From an uncultured Methanobacterium sp. (GTDB taxonomy: Archaea; Methanobacteriota; Methanobacteria; Methanobacteriales; Methanobacteriaceae), in assembly GCF_963666025.1 (NCBI RefSeq), contig NZ_OY762552.1:2316001-2380000 (forward strand): a stretch of DNA of 64,000 nt, written 5' to 3'. The notes under the pieces were generated by a model. It did no database searches and was not told where the DNA came from. It was given only the letters and a program-made list of their open reading frames with translations. Both the position numbers and the translations under genes were made by a program. Positions 48,339 to 64,000 of this stretch are shown here, one piece after another; the stretch's first letter is position 1; each line of letters opens with the position of its first letter.

Positions 48339-48995
48339 TCAACCTTTTCTCTTGGCAGCGATGATGGGTACCCTGTCTGAGGCGTCCTCCGCCCGATCCA
48401 CAATATTCCCTAAGCGGGTAACCATTGCTTTAAGTTCTATTAATCTTAAAATTCCAAATTCCTCATCACGGTAAGATTGGTAAAGTTTTTTAATTATACG
48501 CCTCTCAATTATGTCTACTTTAATTTCCCGTTCTTCAACTTCATGGGCTTTCTTGAGGGCTTCTCCCAGATCAACATCCAGAAGTTCAATACAATCTTTT
48601 AAAACAGCAATTGAATCGATAACCTCATCCACCAGTTCATCAAAATCATCTTTATAATGTGGGGGGAATGTGATTCTACTGAGACTTATTCCGTAAGCGG
48701 CTTCCTGGGTCATGTCTGCTACATTATCCACCAGTTCTGCCAGAATTATTCTGTCTTCCCGATCAAAGGGAAGGAAAGCTCCTTTGAAGAATTCAATTTC
48801 CATGATCCTGCGAACTTCATCGGCTTTGGTTTCCAGGATTGACATTTCAATCACTTTAGCATCCAGGATATCAAATTCACCCCTGTAAAATGGGGGCATT
48901 ATTTCTTTGAGTTTCTGAACGGACTGGTAGACCAGTTCCACGTGTTGGCGGGAATGTCCCTCCACCATGGACTCTTTACCGAAGAACTTCCTCAT
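48339..48995 (-). CDS. DUF47/PhoU-like family protein (TIGR00153)
   Basis: 218 residues, all helical, of the DUF47 family that folds like PhoU and often accompanies phosphate permeases. Signature-like segments: LETKADEVRRIMEIEFFKGA, PFDREDRIILAELVDNVADM, and KVDIIERRIIKKLY. No phosphate transporter gene is adjacent. The start ATG 48995 is preceded by AAAGGTG on the minus strand. Confidence 0.85.
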   Translation of the reverse strand: MRKFFGKESMVEGHSRQHVELVYQSVQKLKEIMPPFYRGEFDILDAKVIEMSILETKADEVRRIMEIEFFKGAFLPFDREDRIILAELVDNVADMTQEAAYGISLSRITFPPHYKDDFDELVDEVIDSIAVLKDCIELLDVDLGEALKKAHEVEEREIKVDIIERRIIKKLYQSYRDEEFGILRLIELKAMVTRLGNIVDRAEDASDRVPIIAAKRKG

Positions 48996-49055
48996 TTTAA
49001 CACCTTTATCTTTTTGGGTGAATCAAATGGAATTTTATTAATTGCTATTCTCTTA

Positions 49056-49298
49056 TTATTCGTCCTTTATTAGGTTGTGTAAAAGACGTACTGCATCCAG
49101 GAGTCCGTGTGCATAGGTTATGCATCCAAAGGAGGTGAGATAATCTTCCTGTTCCAGGTAATATCTGGTGTCATCCCGATAGTTACAGGCCATTTCCACA
49201 ATTTTTCCCTCTTCACCATTGATTTTTATAGATTCTATTTCTTTTATATTTTTTGCAAAAAGGTCCAAATCTTTTTTGATTCTATCTACTGCATCCAT
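49056..49298 (-). CDS. DUF357 family protein
   Basis: 80 residues, helical, matching archaeal DUF357: CNYRDDTRYYLEQEDYLTSF followed by GCITYAHGLLDAVRLL. The family is widespread in archaea without known function, and its helical hairpin resembles nucleotidyltransferase-associated HEPN-like proteins. It lies between the DUF47 and phosphatidyltransferase genes on the same strand. Confidence 0.8.
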   Translation of the reverse strand: MDAVDRIKKDLDLFAKNIKEIESIKINGEEGKIVEMACNYRDDTRYYLEQEDYLTSFGCITYAHGLLDAVRLLHNLIKDE

Positions 49299-49374
49299 AT
49301 TATCACTAATACACTTAATTAGAATTAAAACTTTGTTAAATTTGGTTATAAGGTGGTTAAGAGTTTAATAGTTT

Positions 49375-49950
<576 letters not shown>

Positions 49951-49965
49951 ACTTCAAGTATGGGG

Positions 49966-49998
<33 letters not shown>

Positions 49999-50005
49999 AG
50001 AAAAG

Positions 50006-50650
50006 ATGAAAATCATTAAAGTTGATCCAGCTAATCCTGAAAAAGAGAAAATGGCAATGGTCAGGGATAGTTTGCAAGGTGGGAAAACTGTGGTTTACCC
50101 CACTGACACGGTCTACGGATTAGGGGCTAATATATTCCATGAAGGAGCCATTCAAAAGGTTTACCTTATGAAGGAAAGGCCTTTAACTAAACCAATCTCG
50201 GTATGTGTTTCACGGGTAGAAGATATTCAACAGGTAGCCCACCTGAATCTGCAATTAGAGGAGCTAATCCAGAAGATCCTCCCTGGACCTTACACCCTTA
50301 TCTTAAATAAGAAGGAGATAGTTCCCTTGCTGATCACAGGTGGAACTGATAAAATAGGGGTTAGAATTCCGGATAACTCTATTTGCAGGGAAATCTCAAG
50401 GGAAGTTCCCATCACCACCACAAGTGCCAATATATCTGGCCATCCCTCCCCGGTATCTGCCCAGGAGGCGCGCAAAGATCTGGATGATCATCCAGATATC
50501 CTAATTGATTCTGGACCCTGCAGTGGTGGAATTTCCTCTACAGTGGTTGATCTGACAGTGACCCCACCACGCATCCTGCGGGAAGGGGCTGGAATGGAAA
50601 AACTACTCCAGTTTATGGAAAAAGGGGTTATTAGTAATTTACATAAGTAG
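50006..50650 (+). CDS. L-threonylcarbamoyladenylate synthase (Sua5/YrdC family)
   Basis: 214 residues. YrdC-type signatures: TVVYPTDTVYGLGANIF, KERPLTKPISV, PGPYTLIL, VGVRIPDN-like IGVRIPDNSICREI and TTSANISGHPSP. The enzyme makes threonylcarbamoyl-AMP for the t6A37 modification of tRNA. It is YrdC-length, lacking the C-terminal Sua5 extension. It is transcribed divergently from the lipid synthase gene with only 55 bases between them. Confidence 0.9.
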   Translation: MKIIKVDPANPEKEKMAMVRDSLQGGKTVVYPTDTVYGLGANIFHEGAIQKVYLMKERPLTKPISVCVSRVEDIQQVAHLNLQLEELIQKILPGPYTLILNKKEIVPLLITGGTDKIGVRIPDNSICREISREVPITTTSANISGHPSPVSAQEARKDLDDHPDILIDSGPCSGGISSTVVDLTVTPPRILREGAGMEKLLQFMEKGVISNLHK

Positions 50651-50934
50651 TGATATGAATTTTAGGTTAAAAAAGCAGTAATTTTGAATTATTGAGTGAA
50701 AAAAGCAGCAATATTGAATTTTAAAGTGAAAAAAGCAGTAATTAATGTGAATTAAGCCGAATCATATTAACATTTGATACTAATAATAAACAAGTGAACA
50801 TTTGATACTGATTAGGTTAACTGGTTCTACTGTATAATGGATGTAATTATATGGGCTGGGCATCAATAATAATTAGGAATGTATTTCCCAGAAATATGTA
50901 ATTAATTCGATTTAAATAAATAACAGGCGTCTTA
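50651..50934. repeat. 30-bp tandem repeat, three units, between sua5-like gene and radB
   Basis: GTGAAAAAAGCAGTAATTTTGAATT-like units begin at about 50666, 50696 and 50726, spaced exactly 30 bases apart with a few substitutions. Further on, AACATTTGATACTRAT occurs twice (about 50769 and 50797). The remainder is AT-rich promoter region for radB. The spacing is too short for a CRISPR array (no unique spacers). Confidence 0.65.
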
Positions 50935-51633
50935 ATGTCAGAAATTCTATCCAACATGAATGAAAAGGGTAAAATACCCACATCATCCCCTATTGACTCC
51001 CTCATTGGGGGTGGGGTTGAAAAAGGATGTATAACGCAATTCTACGGACCTCCGGGGTCTGGTAAGACTAACATAACCCTTAACCTCCTGGTTCAAAATG
51101 CTAAAAATGGTAACAGTGGAATTTTTGTAGATACTGAGGGTGGCCTGTCCATTGAAAGGGTTAAACAGTTATCAGGTTCTGATTTCAATGAACTGGCATC
51201 TAACATAATAGTTTTTGAGCCTTCAACCTTCTCAGAACAGGATTCTACTTTGCGCAGGATTGAGAAGATGGTGGAGTCTGGTGATGAGGTGGAACTGATT
51301 ATCCTGGACTCTGCAGTGGCCCTTTATCGGGTTCGTGATGGTGATTCCTCTCAGATCAACCTGGAACTAGGAAGACAGATGGGTCTTTTAACCAGACTGG
51401 CCCGTAAACATGATATTGCGGTGGTGATCACCAATCAGGTTTACGCCAGTTTTGAGGGTGAAGGCATGGTTGAACCCGTGGGGGGTACTATTTTAAAGTA
51501 CAGGAGCAAGATCATGGTTGAACTGGAGAGGGGCGATGTTAGTGGGGAAAGATATGCCATCTTGAAAAGGCATCGCAGTCGACCGGAAGGACTGCGCACC
51601 CGGTTCCGTATCGTGGATAGTGGTCTCAAATAG
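50935..51633 (+). CDS. radB: DNA repair and recombination protein RadB
   Basis: 232 residues: the RecA/RadA core without the N-terminal HhH domain, as in archaeal RadB. Walker A is FYGPPGSGKTNITLNL, Walker B is VELIILDSAVALYR, followed by VVITNQVYASFEG and VGGTILKYRSKIMVEL. RadB is a RadA paralogue that assists homologous recombination, relevant here because the island shows signs of sequence conversion. It has a short leader and is not in an evident operon. Confidence 0.93.
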   Translation: MSEILSNMNEKGKIPTSSPIDSLIGGGVEKGCITQFYGPPGSGKTNITLNLLVQNAKNGNSGIFVDTEGGLSIERVKQLSGSDFNELASNIIVFEPSTFSEQDSTLRRIEKMVESGDEVELIILDSAVALYRVRDGDSSQINLELGRQMGLLTRLARKHDIAVVITNQVYASFEGEGMVEPVGGTILKYRSKIMVELERGDVSGERYAILKRHRSRPEGLRTRFRIVDSGLK

Positions 51634-51795
51634 GGGATAGATAGTTTTAAATTAAGTGATGATTAATGATAAATAGTATACAAATTGCATTAAAATAGAG
51701 TTAACCATTTTACATTCACCATGGAATTTAGATTACCCAGATAATTGGAACTCAAGGTAATTCTAAATCTCTAATTTTAATCTAAAAAGATATAT

Positions 51796-52983
<1,188 letters not shown>

Positions 52984-53130
52984 GGTAATAAGATTATAAA
53001 TTGAATTATTTATTTTTTTTATTTCCTTAACTTTTTTATTTTATTTATATTCAAATATAGTTCCAGATATCTCCAAATTTAAATCATAAACCATTGCAAA
53101 TATATATTAAGTCAAATGTTCATTATGTGA

Positions 53131-53544
53131 TTGGGTGTTGAAGGTTTGAAAAAAAGTATCTTTGCTCTTATTTTAATTGTGGTTATTTGTGCCATTGCAG
53201 TAGCTTCATGGTTTGTTATGCAACCTTCACAGATCAACAACACCACCAACATTAGCAATAACACTAATAGTTCCAGCAATACCCCTAATTCTACTCTAAA
53301 TAACACTAAAGTTTCCCAGGATAATGACCAAAATGGAAGCAAAAATCCGCCGCCTTCTAGTATATCTGCAGATGAGGCGAAGGATTTGGCGAAAAAATAC
53401 GTAGGGCCCAATGTTATTTTGGGAAAACCCATAATGACTACCTATAAAGGGGTTCATGCTTGGCAGGTGCCAGTGTACACTATAAATCATAAATTCATAA
53501 ACAACGTTTACATAGATGAGCGAACTGGTCAAAAAGTAAATTGA
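53131..53544 (+). CDS. Membrane-anchored protein with PepSY-like domain
   Basis: 137 residues from TTG 53131 (TTG 53146 also possible). One N-terminal hydrophobic helix (SIFALILIVVICAIAVASWF), an Asn/Ser/Thr-rich linker of about 45 residues and a C-terminal PepSY-like domain (ISADEAKDLAKKYVGPNVIL, VYIDERTGQKVN). The layout parallels the lipoprotein at 27479-27847, but this one keeps an uncleaved anchor. A TATA-like AATATATATTAAG at 53098-53110 sits so close that the transcript would be nearly leaderless. Confidence 0.7.
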   Translation: MGVEGLKKSIFALILIVVICAIAVASWFVMQPSQINNTTNISNNTNSSSNTPNSTLNNTKVSQDNDQNGSKNPPPSSISADEAKDLAKKYVGPNVILGKPIMTTYKGVHAWQVPVYTINHKFINNVYIDERTGQKVN

Positions 53545-53768
53545 ACCTAAATTAAAACTTTTTAAATTAAACTGGTTTTTTTAACTTTATACATCTTTTT
53601 AAATATCATTCATGATTTGTTTGACTTTAAATAAATTTAAAGAGGTTTTTCCTGATAAAAAGTTAATTTGTTCTGATAAAAAAGTATTCTCTGATAAATA
53701 GGGGTATAATCACGGGTAAATAAATAAGGTTAAAAAAAATTATGGGTTAAAAGGAAGTAGTGGAATGT

Positions 53769-56386
<2,618 letters not shown>

Positions 56387-56580
56387 GTTCATCTTTAGAG
56401 TCTCCATAATATTTAAATTTGTCGATCTTGTGCTTAGAAAAAACCCTTACTACCAAAGGTGTTCAACTTGAAAATTATAATTAACTAAGGGTAAGTTCAA
56501 CATTCAGTTACCATTGTGTATAGTCATGAGTTCCCTATACTAAAAATTAGCATTCAACTGGGTGTTGTCTAACCACTTCA

Positions 56581-56588
56581 TTTATAAG
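56581..56588 (+). promoter_or_regulatory. TATA box of the PEBP-family gene
   Basis: TTTATAAG lies about 95 bases upstream of the PEBP-family start. The 307-base divergent gap 56375-56681 also holds the histone promoter on the other strand, whose TATA element I could not fix. Confidence 0.45.
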
Positions 56589-56681
56589 TACTTTGCTGTT
56601 CATAGTACTAAACAGATTATGGGTGAATTCAGAAAAAAATACTCTGTAAATGTAAATAAACAGCAATAAAGGATGATTAAA

Positions 56682-57152
56682 ATGATAGTGAATATTATAA
56701 ACCCTGCATTTAAAGAGGGGGAACCAATCCCTCCCCGATACAGCTGTGAAGATGTGAATATTTCTCCCCCTATTAACTGGGATCAGCCAGATTTATCAGT
56801 ACCTGCAGATGGTAGCATGGCTATTATTTGTGATGATCCTGATGCACCTGGAGGTACCTGGGTGCACTGGGTTATTTTCAACATACCTCCAGAAACCCGC
56901 ACCCTGCCGGAAATGATCATGCAACGTGAAGAACAGGAAAACGGGGCACTTCAAGGTGTTAATAGTTGGGGTACCATTGGCTACCGCGGTCCCTGCCCAC
57001 CCAGCGGAACACACCGTTATTACTTTAAAGTCTATGTGTTGGATAAGAAACTGGATCTACTTCCAGGAATCACTAAAGATGAACTGTTAAATGCCATGGA
57101 AGGGCATGTAATTGATGAAGGGCAGGTTATGGGTACTTACACCCGTAAATAG
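56682..57152 (+). CDS. YbhB/YbcL-type PEBP (Raf kinase inhibitor-like) protein
   Basis: 156 residues from ATG 56682; AAAGGATG upstream gives the right spacing, while the in-frame ATG at 56673 sits on top of it. PEBP signatures: PPRYSCEDVNISPPINW, ICDDPDAPGGTWVHWVIFNI, YRGPCPPSGTHRYYFKVYVL. The prokaryotic family folds like phosphatidylethanolamine-binding protein with an anion pocket; its function is not known. There is no signal peptide. Confidence 0.9.
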   Translation: MIVNIINPAFKEGEPIPPRYSCEDVNISPPINWDQPDLSVPADGSMAIICDDPDAPGGTWVHWVIFNIPPETRTLPEMIMQREEQENGALQGVNSWGTIGYRGPCPPSGTHRYYFKVYVLDKKLDLLPGITKDELLNAMEGHVIDEGQVMGTYTRK

Positions 57153-57242
57153 CAGTGGATGGGAATAAATTTTGGCTATACACTCGAAATATTAGTGGAT
57201 GTGAATAGGTTTTGGGTATTTAAAACGTAAATAGCTAGGGAT

Positions 57243-58475
57243 ATGAATAAATCCGTATTGGGAGAAATCAAATTGAATCTGGAAAAAAAGGATTTAGTAT
57301 CTTTAATTTCTAAAATTAGAAGAGATATAGGTCACAAGGATGTTGAGGTGGATATATCCAACATCATTTTTAATGAAGAGTCCGGAACACTTTTAATCAT
57401 AACCCCGGATCGTCCTGAGAAATCAGTGGTTATTGGTAAAGGGGGATGGGTAGTGGGACGACTCCGTGAAGAATTGGAGGTTAATTCCATCCATGTGGAG
57501 GCTTATTCTGACTTCATTGTACCTCAATACAGGATGGGACTTGCCTTGACCAGACTGGAAGATATTACTGCAAAATATCCTTATCCTTACAATAAACCCC
57601 TTTTGAACTTGATTAATCTTTTAAAGGTACGTATTGAAAATCCATACGATATCGAATCGTTTTTATGTGAGTATCAACTTTTAAATAATCACAGAAACTT
57701 TCAGGGAGATTTTCAGGAAAATTATCAAGAGGGATCAAAGAAAAATGAGGGATCAAAGAATATTCTCTATAACTCAAATGACAGTCTGATGGATGATACT
57801 AAAAAAGGAAATGCTGAAGCTGGTGAATTTAGGACAGTGGTGGCATTATCTGGAGGTGTTGATAGCAGTTCATCCCTCATCATTGCCCAAATGTTGGGAT
57901 TTAATCCCCTGGCAGTCACTGTTAATCCCGGGGACATAATACTTCCCCGTTACTTCCGTGAAAGTGTGGAAAGTCTTACACAGAAACTGGGAGTTGAGCA
58001 CCGGTATCTGGAGGTGGATATGAGTGAGGTTGTTACAGGATCACTTGAAGGGCAGTTCCATCCCTGTGGAAGGTGTTCAAAAGTAATAGAAGAAGCTATT
58101 TCTGATTTTACCCGGGATAACCATATTCCTTTTTTGATCTACGGAGACCTTCTCTCCACAGGGACACAGTCCCTCCAGATGGAAATGAATCGTTCTGGGG
58201 ATAATGGAGATGGTTTTAAAATAGGGAACAATCTAGGTAAGGGAAACTTTTTAAGAATCAACCTTCCAGCACTGTTATCGTTTAAAAAAGGGGATGTTAA
58301 AAAAATAGCTGGTAGATGGGGTGTTAAAAAACGAGGAGGATATGGATGTCCATTAATAGGAGAAGTTCATAAAAAACATCCACACATGCAACGTTTTTCC
58401 ATTCAACGAGTTCTAAGAGAAACTCGGGCCGGAATACTGGAGCCTGGAGAAGCCCTTGATCAAATAAAGGGCTAA
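57243..58475 (+). CDS. KH domain fused to PP-loop ATPase
   Basis: 410 residues. Residues about 40-95 include VVIGKGGWVVGRLREEL, a KH-type RNA-binding GKGG loop. A low-complexity, Asn/Lys-rich linker (about 150-195) follows. Residues about 200-405 form a PP-loop adenylating domain with VALSGGVDSSSSLII, a CGRC pair (FHPCGRCSK) and a late GGYGCPL. PP-loop enzymes with Cys pairs thiolate or amidate tRNA; with the KH domain, tRNA sulfuration is the obvious guess. GDLLSTGTQSLQ is part of the substrate loop. The exact reaction is unassigned. Confidence 0.8.
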   Translation: MNKSVLGEIKLNLEKKDLVSLISKIRRDIGHKDVEVDISNIIFNEESGTLLIITPDRPEKSVVIGKGGWVVGRLREELEVNSIHVEAYSDFIVPQYRMGLALTRLEDITAKYPYPYNKPLLNLINLLKVRIENPYDIESFLCEYQLLNNHRNFQGDFQENYQEGSKKNEGSKNILYNSNDSLMDDTKKGNAEAGEFRTVVALSGGVDSSSSLIIAQMLGFNPLAVTVNPGDIILPRYFRESVESLTQKLGVEHRYLEVDMSEVVTGSLEGQFHPCGRCSKVIEEAISDFTRDNHIPFLIYGDLLSTGTQSLQMEMNRSGDNGDGFKIGNNLGKGNFLRINLPALLSFKKGDVKKIAGRWGVKKRGGYGCPLIGEVHKKHPHMQRFSIQRVLRETRAGILEPGEALDQIKG

Positions 58476-58486
58476 TCATTTAATAA

Positions 58487-58627
<141 letters not shown>

Positions 58628-58700
58628 ACATCTATTTTTTGTAGGAGAATGTATATAAATATTGTGAAAAGAGTTTAATTATTATAAAATGAGGTTAATC

Positions 58701-58928
58701 ATGAAAAGATCGGTAAAATTCTGCCCGAATTGTGGTTCTATGAATATAAAATGGCTTAATCCTCAAATGTGGTCTACATGGAAGTGCTGGGATTGCGGAT
58801 ATCAGGGGGCGGTGGTTATTGAAGATGAAGTACTGGCAGAAGAGATAAGGAAAAATTTTCTAAAGAAAATAAAAAATAAAGAAACAGATCTTAAGAAGGA
58901 AGAAACAGATTCTGATTCAGAGGAATGA
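58701..58928 (+). CDS. Zinc-ribbon protein, 75 aa
   Basis: Starts at ATG 58701, with TGAGGT ten bases upstream; an in-frame ATG at 58689 is less well placed. One C-x2-C pair (CPNCGSMNIKW) and a second (WKCWDCGYQG) make a rubredoxin-like zinc ribbon, followed by a charged Lys/Glu-rich helix. Its last codons overlap the start of the next zinc-ribbon gene, and the two are related, so a tandem duplication is likely. Confidence 0.75.
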   Translation: MKRSVKFCPNCGSMNIKWLNPQMWSTWKCWDCGYQGAVVIEDEVLAEEIRKNFLKKIKNKETDLKKEETDSDSEE

Positions 58929-59128
58929 TGCTCATGCCCAAAGCAAATGTCTGTCCCCAGTGTGGGTCCCGAAAATATAAACTACGCATCCCTGAAACTT
59001 CACTATGGAAATGTGAAAAATGTGGATATCAGGGCACTATAGTTATTGAAGATGGAAATCTTGAAAAAAAGGTTAAAGAAGCAAGGAAAATGGATAAACT
59101 TCAGAAAAAACTTTTAAGAGGAAGATAA
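58925..59128 (+). CDS. Zinc-ribbon protein, 67 aa
   Basis: CPQCGSRKYKLRIPETSLWK and CEKCGYQGTIVIEDGNL give the same zinc-ribbon as the preceding gene (shared GYQG-x-VVIED block), then a basic helix. The ATG at 58925 overlaps the upstream stop (ATGA); ATG 58934 is an alternative with GAGG ahead of it. Probably translationally coupled. Function unknown; small zinc ribbons of this kind often bind nucleic acids. Confidence 0.75.
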   Translation: MMLMPKANVCPQCGSRKYKLRIPETSLWKCEKCGYQGTIVIEDGNLEKKVKEARKMDKLQKKLLRGR

Positions 59129-59292
59129 ATTCTAATTTAATAAAAATTTTTATTTAATGTAAATTCGATTTAAAATAATTTATGGTCAAATATTTTTTTA
59201 TAGGTGATTTTTTTAATTTCGGAGTTATCTTTTATTTTTCAGTGAGTTAGTCTAGCAACATTCATGGAGTTTAAGTTATTCTCACGAACATT

Positions 59293-60702
<1,410 letters not shown>

Positions 60703-60797
60703 AAGAATACACCTTTCTATATCATATGTTGATCTAATTTTTAATCCTACTTGAATTCTTATCTTTAGATTATAATTATTAGATAAGGTCCGGATTA

Positions 60798-60962
60798 TTA
60801 TTTTTTACCTTCTTTACCTTTCCACTGGGTGTAACCGCATTTTCCACAGGCGTAACGGTCTCCGTGGTCTGCCATGAATACACCATGGGAGCAACGTACA
60901 CATTCAGGGTTTTTGCGGATGATTTTATTATCTTTAACTTCGTATAGTTCAAATTTCTTCAT
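60798..60962 (-). CDS. rps27ae: Ribosomal protein S27ae (eS31)
   Basis: A 54-residue frame from ATG 60962 to TAA 60798. MKKFELYEVKDNKIIRKNPE is followed by four cysteines in the S27ae zinc ribbon (CVRCSHGVFM and CGKCGYTQW), ending in a Lys/Gly tail. GGAGG lies seven bases before the ATG. It follows rps24e on the same strand after about 70 bases, the standard archaeal order. Confidence 0.93.
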   Translation of the reverse strand: MKKFELYEVKDNKIIRKNPECVRCSHGVFMADHGDRYACGKCGYTQWKGKEGKK

Positions 60963-61030
60963 GATCCATCCTCCTGATTTAGTTTAATAACTACCAACTT
61001 AGATTCTATAAATTCAAGTTAAAATTGAAT

Positions 61031-61336
<306 letters not shown>

Positions 61337-61338
61337 AA

Positions 61339-61844
<506 letters not shown>

Positions 61845-61845
<1 letters not shown>

Positions 61846-62027
61846 TATCTAACCCTCAGAGCATATTCTCCAGGTAGAGCGATCTTCAGTTCCTGGGCAA
61901 TTGGTGATTCTTCAGGATCCACGATGATCAAAAATCCACTCCAGTTCTTGGAGGTAGCTAAATTACAGACAGCGCATCGGTCCTCTTCCATGAGGCGATG
62001 ACAACGGGTACATGCTTTTGTAACCAT
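61845..62027 (-). CDS. spt4: Transcription elongation factor Spt4 (RpoE'')
   Basis: 60 residues: KACTRCHRLMEEDRCAVCN gives the zinc site with three Cys plus a His or further Cys, and NWSGFLIIVDPEESPIAQEL is the Spt5-binding part. Spt4 with Spt5 forms the universal processivity factor of RNA polymerase. It begins one base after the rpo7 stop, as in most archaea. Confidence 0.95.
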
Positions 62028-62615
<588 letters not shown>

Positions 62616-62813
62616 AATCCCTCAGTTTATAATTTTTTTATTTACTTCATGTAACTGCAAATTAATCAATGCCTTCAAAGGAATCAAACCTTAAAAGGCT
62701 TCTTAAGACAGACCTACTCTTTGAGGTTAGATATTGACCTACTCTTTGAAGGTAAGACTCAAGATGGATGGATTTAATTAAATGAATTTTATTAGATGGA
62801 TTAGGCTCTATAA

Positions 62814-63335
62814 TTACAGTTCCTGGTATAATTTCATGGAGTGTGCCACGGCTTCTTTGGCTTTCTGTGCGTTTTCCCATCCTAAGATTTCGGTTTCTTT
62901 CCCTTCCAGTGTTTTGTATTCTGCAAAGAAGTGAGCAATCTCATTCAGGAATGATTGTGGTAAGTCACCTATGTCAGTAACGTCTTTGTATCGGGGGTCG
63001 TTCACTGGCACTGCCAGAATCTTATCATCCTTGTCATCCCCATCGATCATACGCATCATTCCAACGGGTCTGGATTCAATTACACATCCTGGAAAGGTGG
63101 CTTCGTCCATGATCACCATGATATCCATGGGATCCCCGTCATCGTAAAGGGTTTGAGGTATGATTCCGTACTCCGCAGGGTAATGGAATGGGGAATAAAG
63201 TACCCGATCCAGGGCGAATGCTTCCATATCTTTATCGTATTCGTACTTGTTTCTTGATCCTTTTGGTATTTCAATAACCGCATATACCACTTCAGGAACT
63301 GATGGCCCACTTTTTATATCCTTCCAGAGATTCAT
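62814..63335 (-). CDS. ppa: Inorganic pyrophosphatase, family I
   Basis: 173 residues from ATG 63335, which follows GGAGG; the longer frame to 63359 begins in front of that site and is rejected. Catalytic acidic residues appear in EIPKGSRNKYEYDKD, the Y-x-x-E-Y-G segment (HYPAEYGIIPQTLYDDGDP) and DEATFPGCV, VNDPRYKDV. It hydrolyses pyrophosphate released in biosynthesis. A 200-base gap separates it from rpo7, with short repeated TTGAGGT-like segments near 62714-62750. Confidence 0.95.
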   Translation of the reverse strand: MNLWKDIKSGPSVPEVVYAVIEIPKGSRNKYEYDKDMEAFALDRVLYSPFHYPAEYGIIPQTLYDDGDPMDIMVIMDEATFPGCVIESRPVGMMRMIDGDDKDDKILAVPVNDPRYKDVTDIGDLPQSFLNEIAHFFAEYKTLEGKETEILGWENAQKAKEAVAHSMKLYQEL

Positions 63336-63589
63336 GTTAAATTTCCTCCAAAAAACCAACCTGAACTATAAAGTTGGTAGAATTTCATTTAGATAAGTTT
63401 TCATACATTTTTTCATTTAGATATAGTTCTTGTACATTTTTTTTGAATGATGATTAAATAAATTTTAATCTAATTTGTAATTCAAGTCTATTAAATTTGA
63501 TTCAACGATTCATTTTAAACTTTGATTGAATATATGTATGAATCCAATTGTAAGTTTGAGTCAGTCTTAAATGAGATTTTGGGTTAATC

Positions 63590-63993
63590 TTAAATGTTAA
63601 GATGCCCATCCACTGCCAGATATCGTCTCTGGCGTAGGTAAATCACACTTATTCCTATTTCCCTTGCACGGGTTCTTAGTTCCCGATCATTGGTGCACAG
63701 CACACGAGATATACGAAGTAAAGCATCGTCCACCATTTCTCCTTTTAAAAGTTTCACTTCTTTAAGTTTAAATGGGGGGGACTTTGCAATTTTAAGAGCA
63801 ATTGAGGCTGCTATTTTGTTTTTGCCTTTGCTTCGTTTTTTTATTTTTTCCAATTCAAACATCACTGGTGAAGGCACCAGAAGATGGTAAGATGGTAAGG
63901 TGCGTTCCAGTTCTTCTGTTAAATCCAGTGGGAACTGGGCCGCCATCATAAAAAATTTGCGTCTAGGACAGCCTCTTTAGCGTATGATTCCAT
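63590..63993 (-). pseudogene. PIN-domain protein, apparently frameshifted near its start
   Basis: The main frame (ending 63590) encodes MMAAQFPLDLTEELERTLPS onward, with CTNDRELRTRAREIG carrying the PIN acidic residues, and lacks the expected first strand. That strand is present one frame away: ATG 63993 reads MESYAKEAVLDANF, containing the first catalytic Asp, and runs into TGA at 63945-63947. Adding one base to the A6 run at 63950-63955 (T6 on the coding strand) fuses the two into a normal Fcf1/VapC9-like PIN protein of about 134 residues. Its place beside ppa and rpo7 is typical of methanogens, so a sequencing error or recent mutation is likely. Confidence 0.75.
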
Positions 63994-64000
63994 AACCAAT

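Noticed and set aside
50666..50755. Repeats with 30-base spacing considered as CRISPR
   Set aside because: The units are contiguous with no unique spacers and there are no cas genes.

Overview
The window is a stretch of a methanogenic archaeal chromosome, most likely a Methanobacterium-type member of the Methanobacteriales. The evidence is an HMf-type histone (56168-56374), the Rpo7/Spt4/DPCK/S24e/S27ae block, ABCE1, RadB, archaeal-type fructose-1,6-bisphosphate aldolase/phosphatase, archaetidylinositol-phosphate synthase, AqpM with DUF2180/DUF2193 partners, and archaeal split glutamate synthase. DNA is AT-rich, with TATA-box promoters and long AT-rich spacers. I found no rRNA, tRNA, CRISPR array or intact transposase gene.

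Layout. 1-13400: housekeeping and conserved hypothetical genes (UbiA-type prenyltransferase, RtcB, a 6-oxopurine/methylthioinosine phosphorylase, NadA, a GT2-GT28 fusion glycosyltransferase, DUF763, pterin dehydratase, TPR). 13437-14318: pdxS. 14579-27445: an accessory island built around a giant secreted beta-helix protein of 2824 residues. It has five stalk units and a conserved C-terminal block ending in a variable tail. It is followed by a TPR gene, a small membrane protein, a detached C-terminal cassette with a different tail, a second TPR gene and a decaying copy of the upstream half of the C-terminal block. Stretches of 144 and 151 bp are identical between the giant gene and these fragments. 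This resembles the orphan-cassette arrangement of bacterial polymorphic toxins or of antigenic-variation loci, and is the main candidate for an undescribed system.

27479-38316: a nitrogen block on the minus strand. It holds two amtB-glnK pairs and a pdxT-glutamate synthase operon (glutaminase, GXGXG domain, circularly permuted FrhB-like protein, ferredoxin-GltS). Each of the three transcription units has a GGAA-N6-TTCC palindrome at its promoter, matching the NrpR operator. This suggests ammonium uptake, PII signalling, glutamate synthesis and the PLP-synthase glutaminase are co-repressed.

38769-64000: DUF2193-DUF2180-aquaporin; malate dehydrogenase; HEAT protein; an isopropylmalate/homoisocitrate-type dehydrogenase; fbp; a receiver domain lacking its phosphoacceptor Asp; several DUF genes; lipid synthesis; Sua5; RadB; an aminotransferase; ABCE1; histone; PEBP; a KH-PP-loop fusion; zinc ribbons; argH; and the transcription/translation cluster. 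The last gene, a PIN-domain protein, appears frameshifted in a homopolymer.
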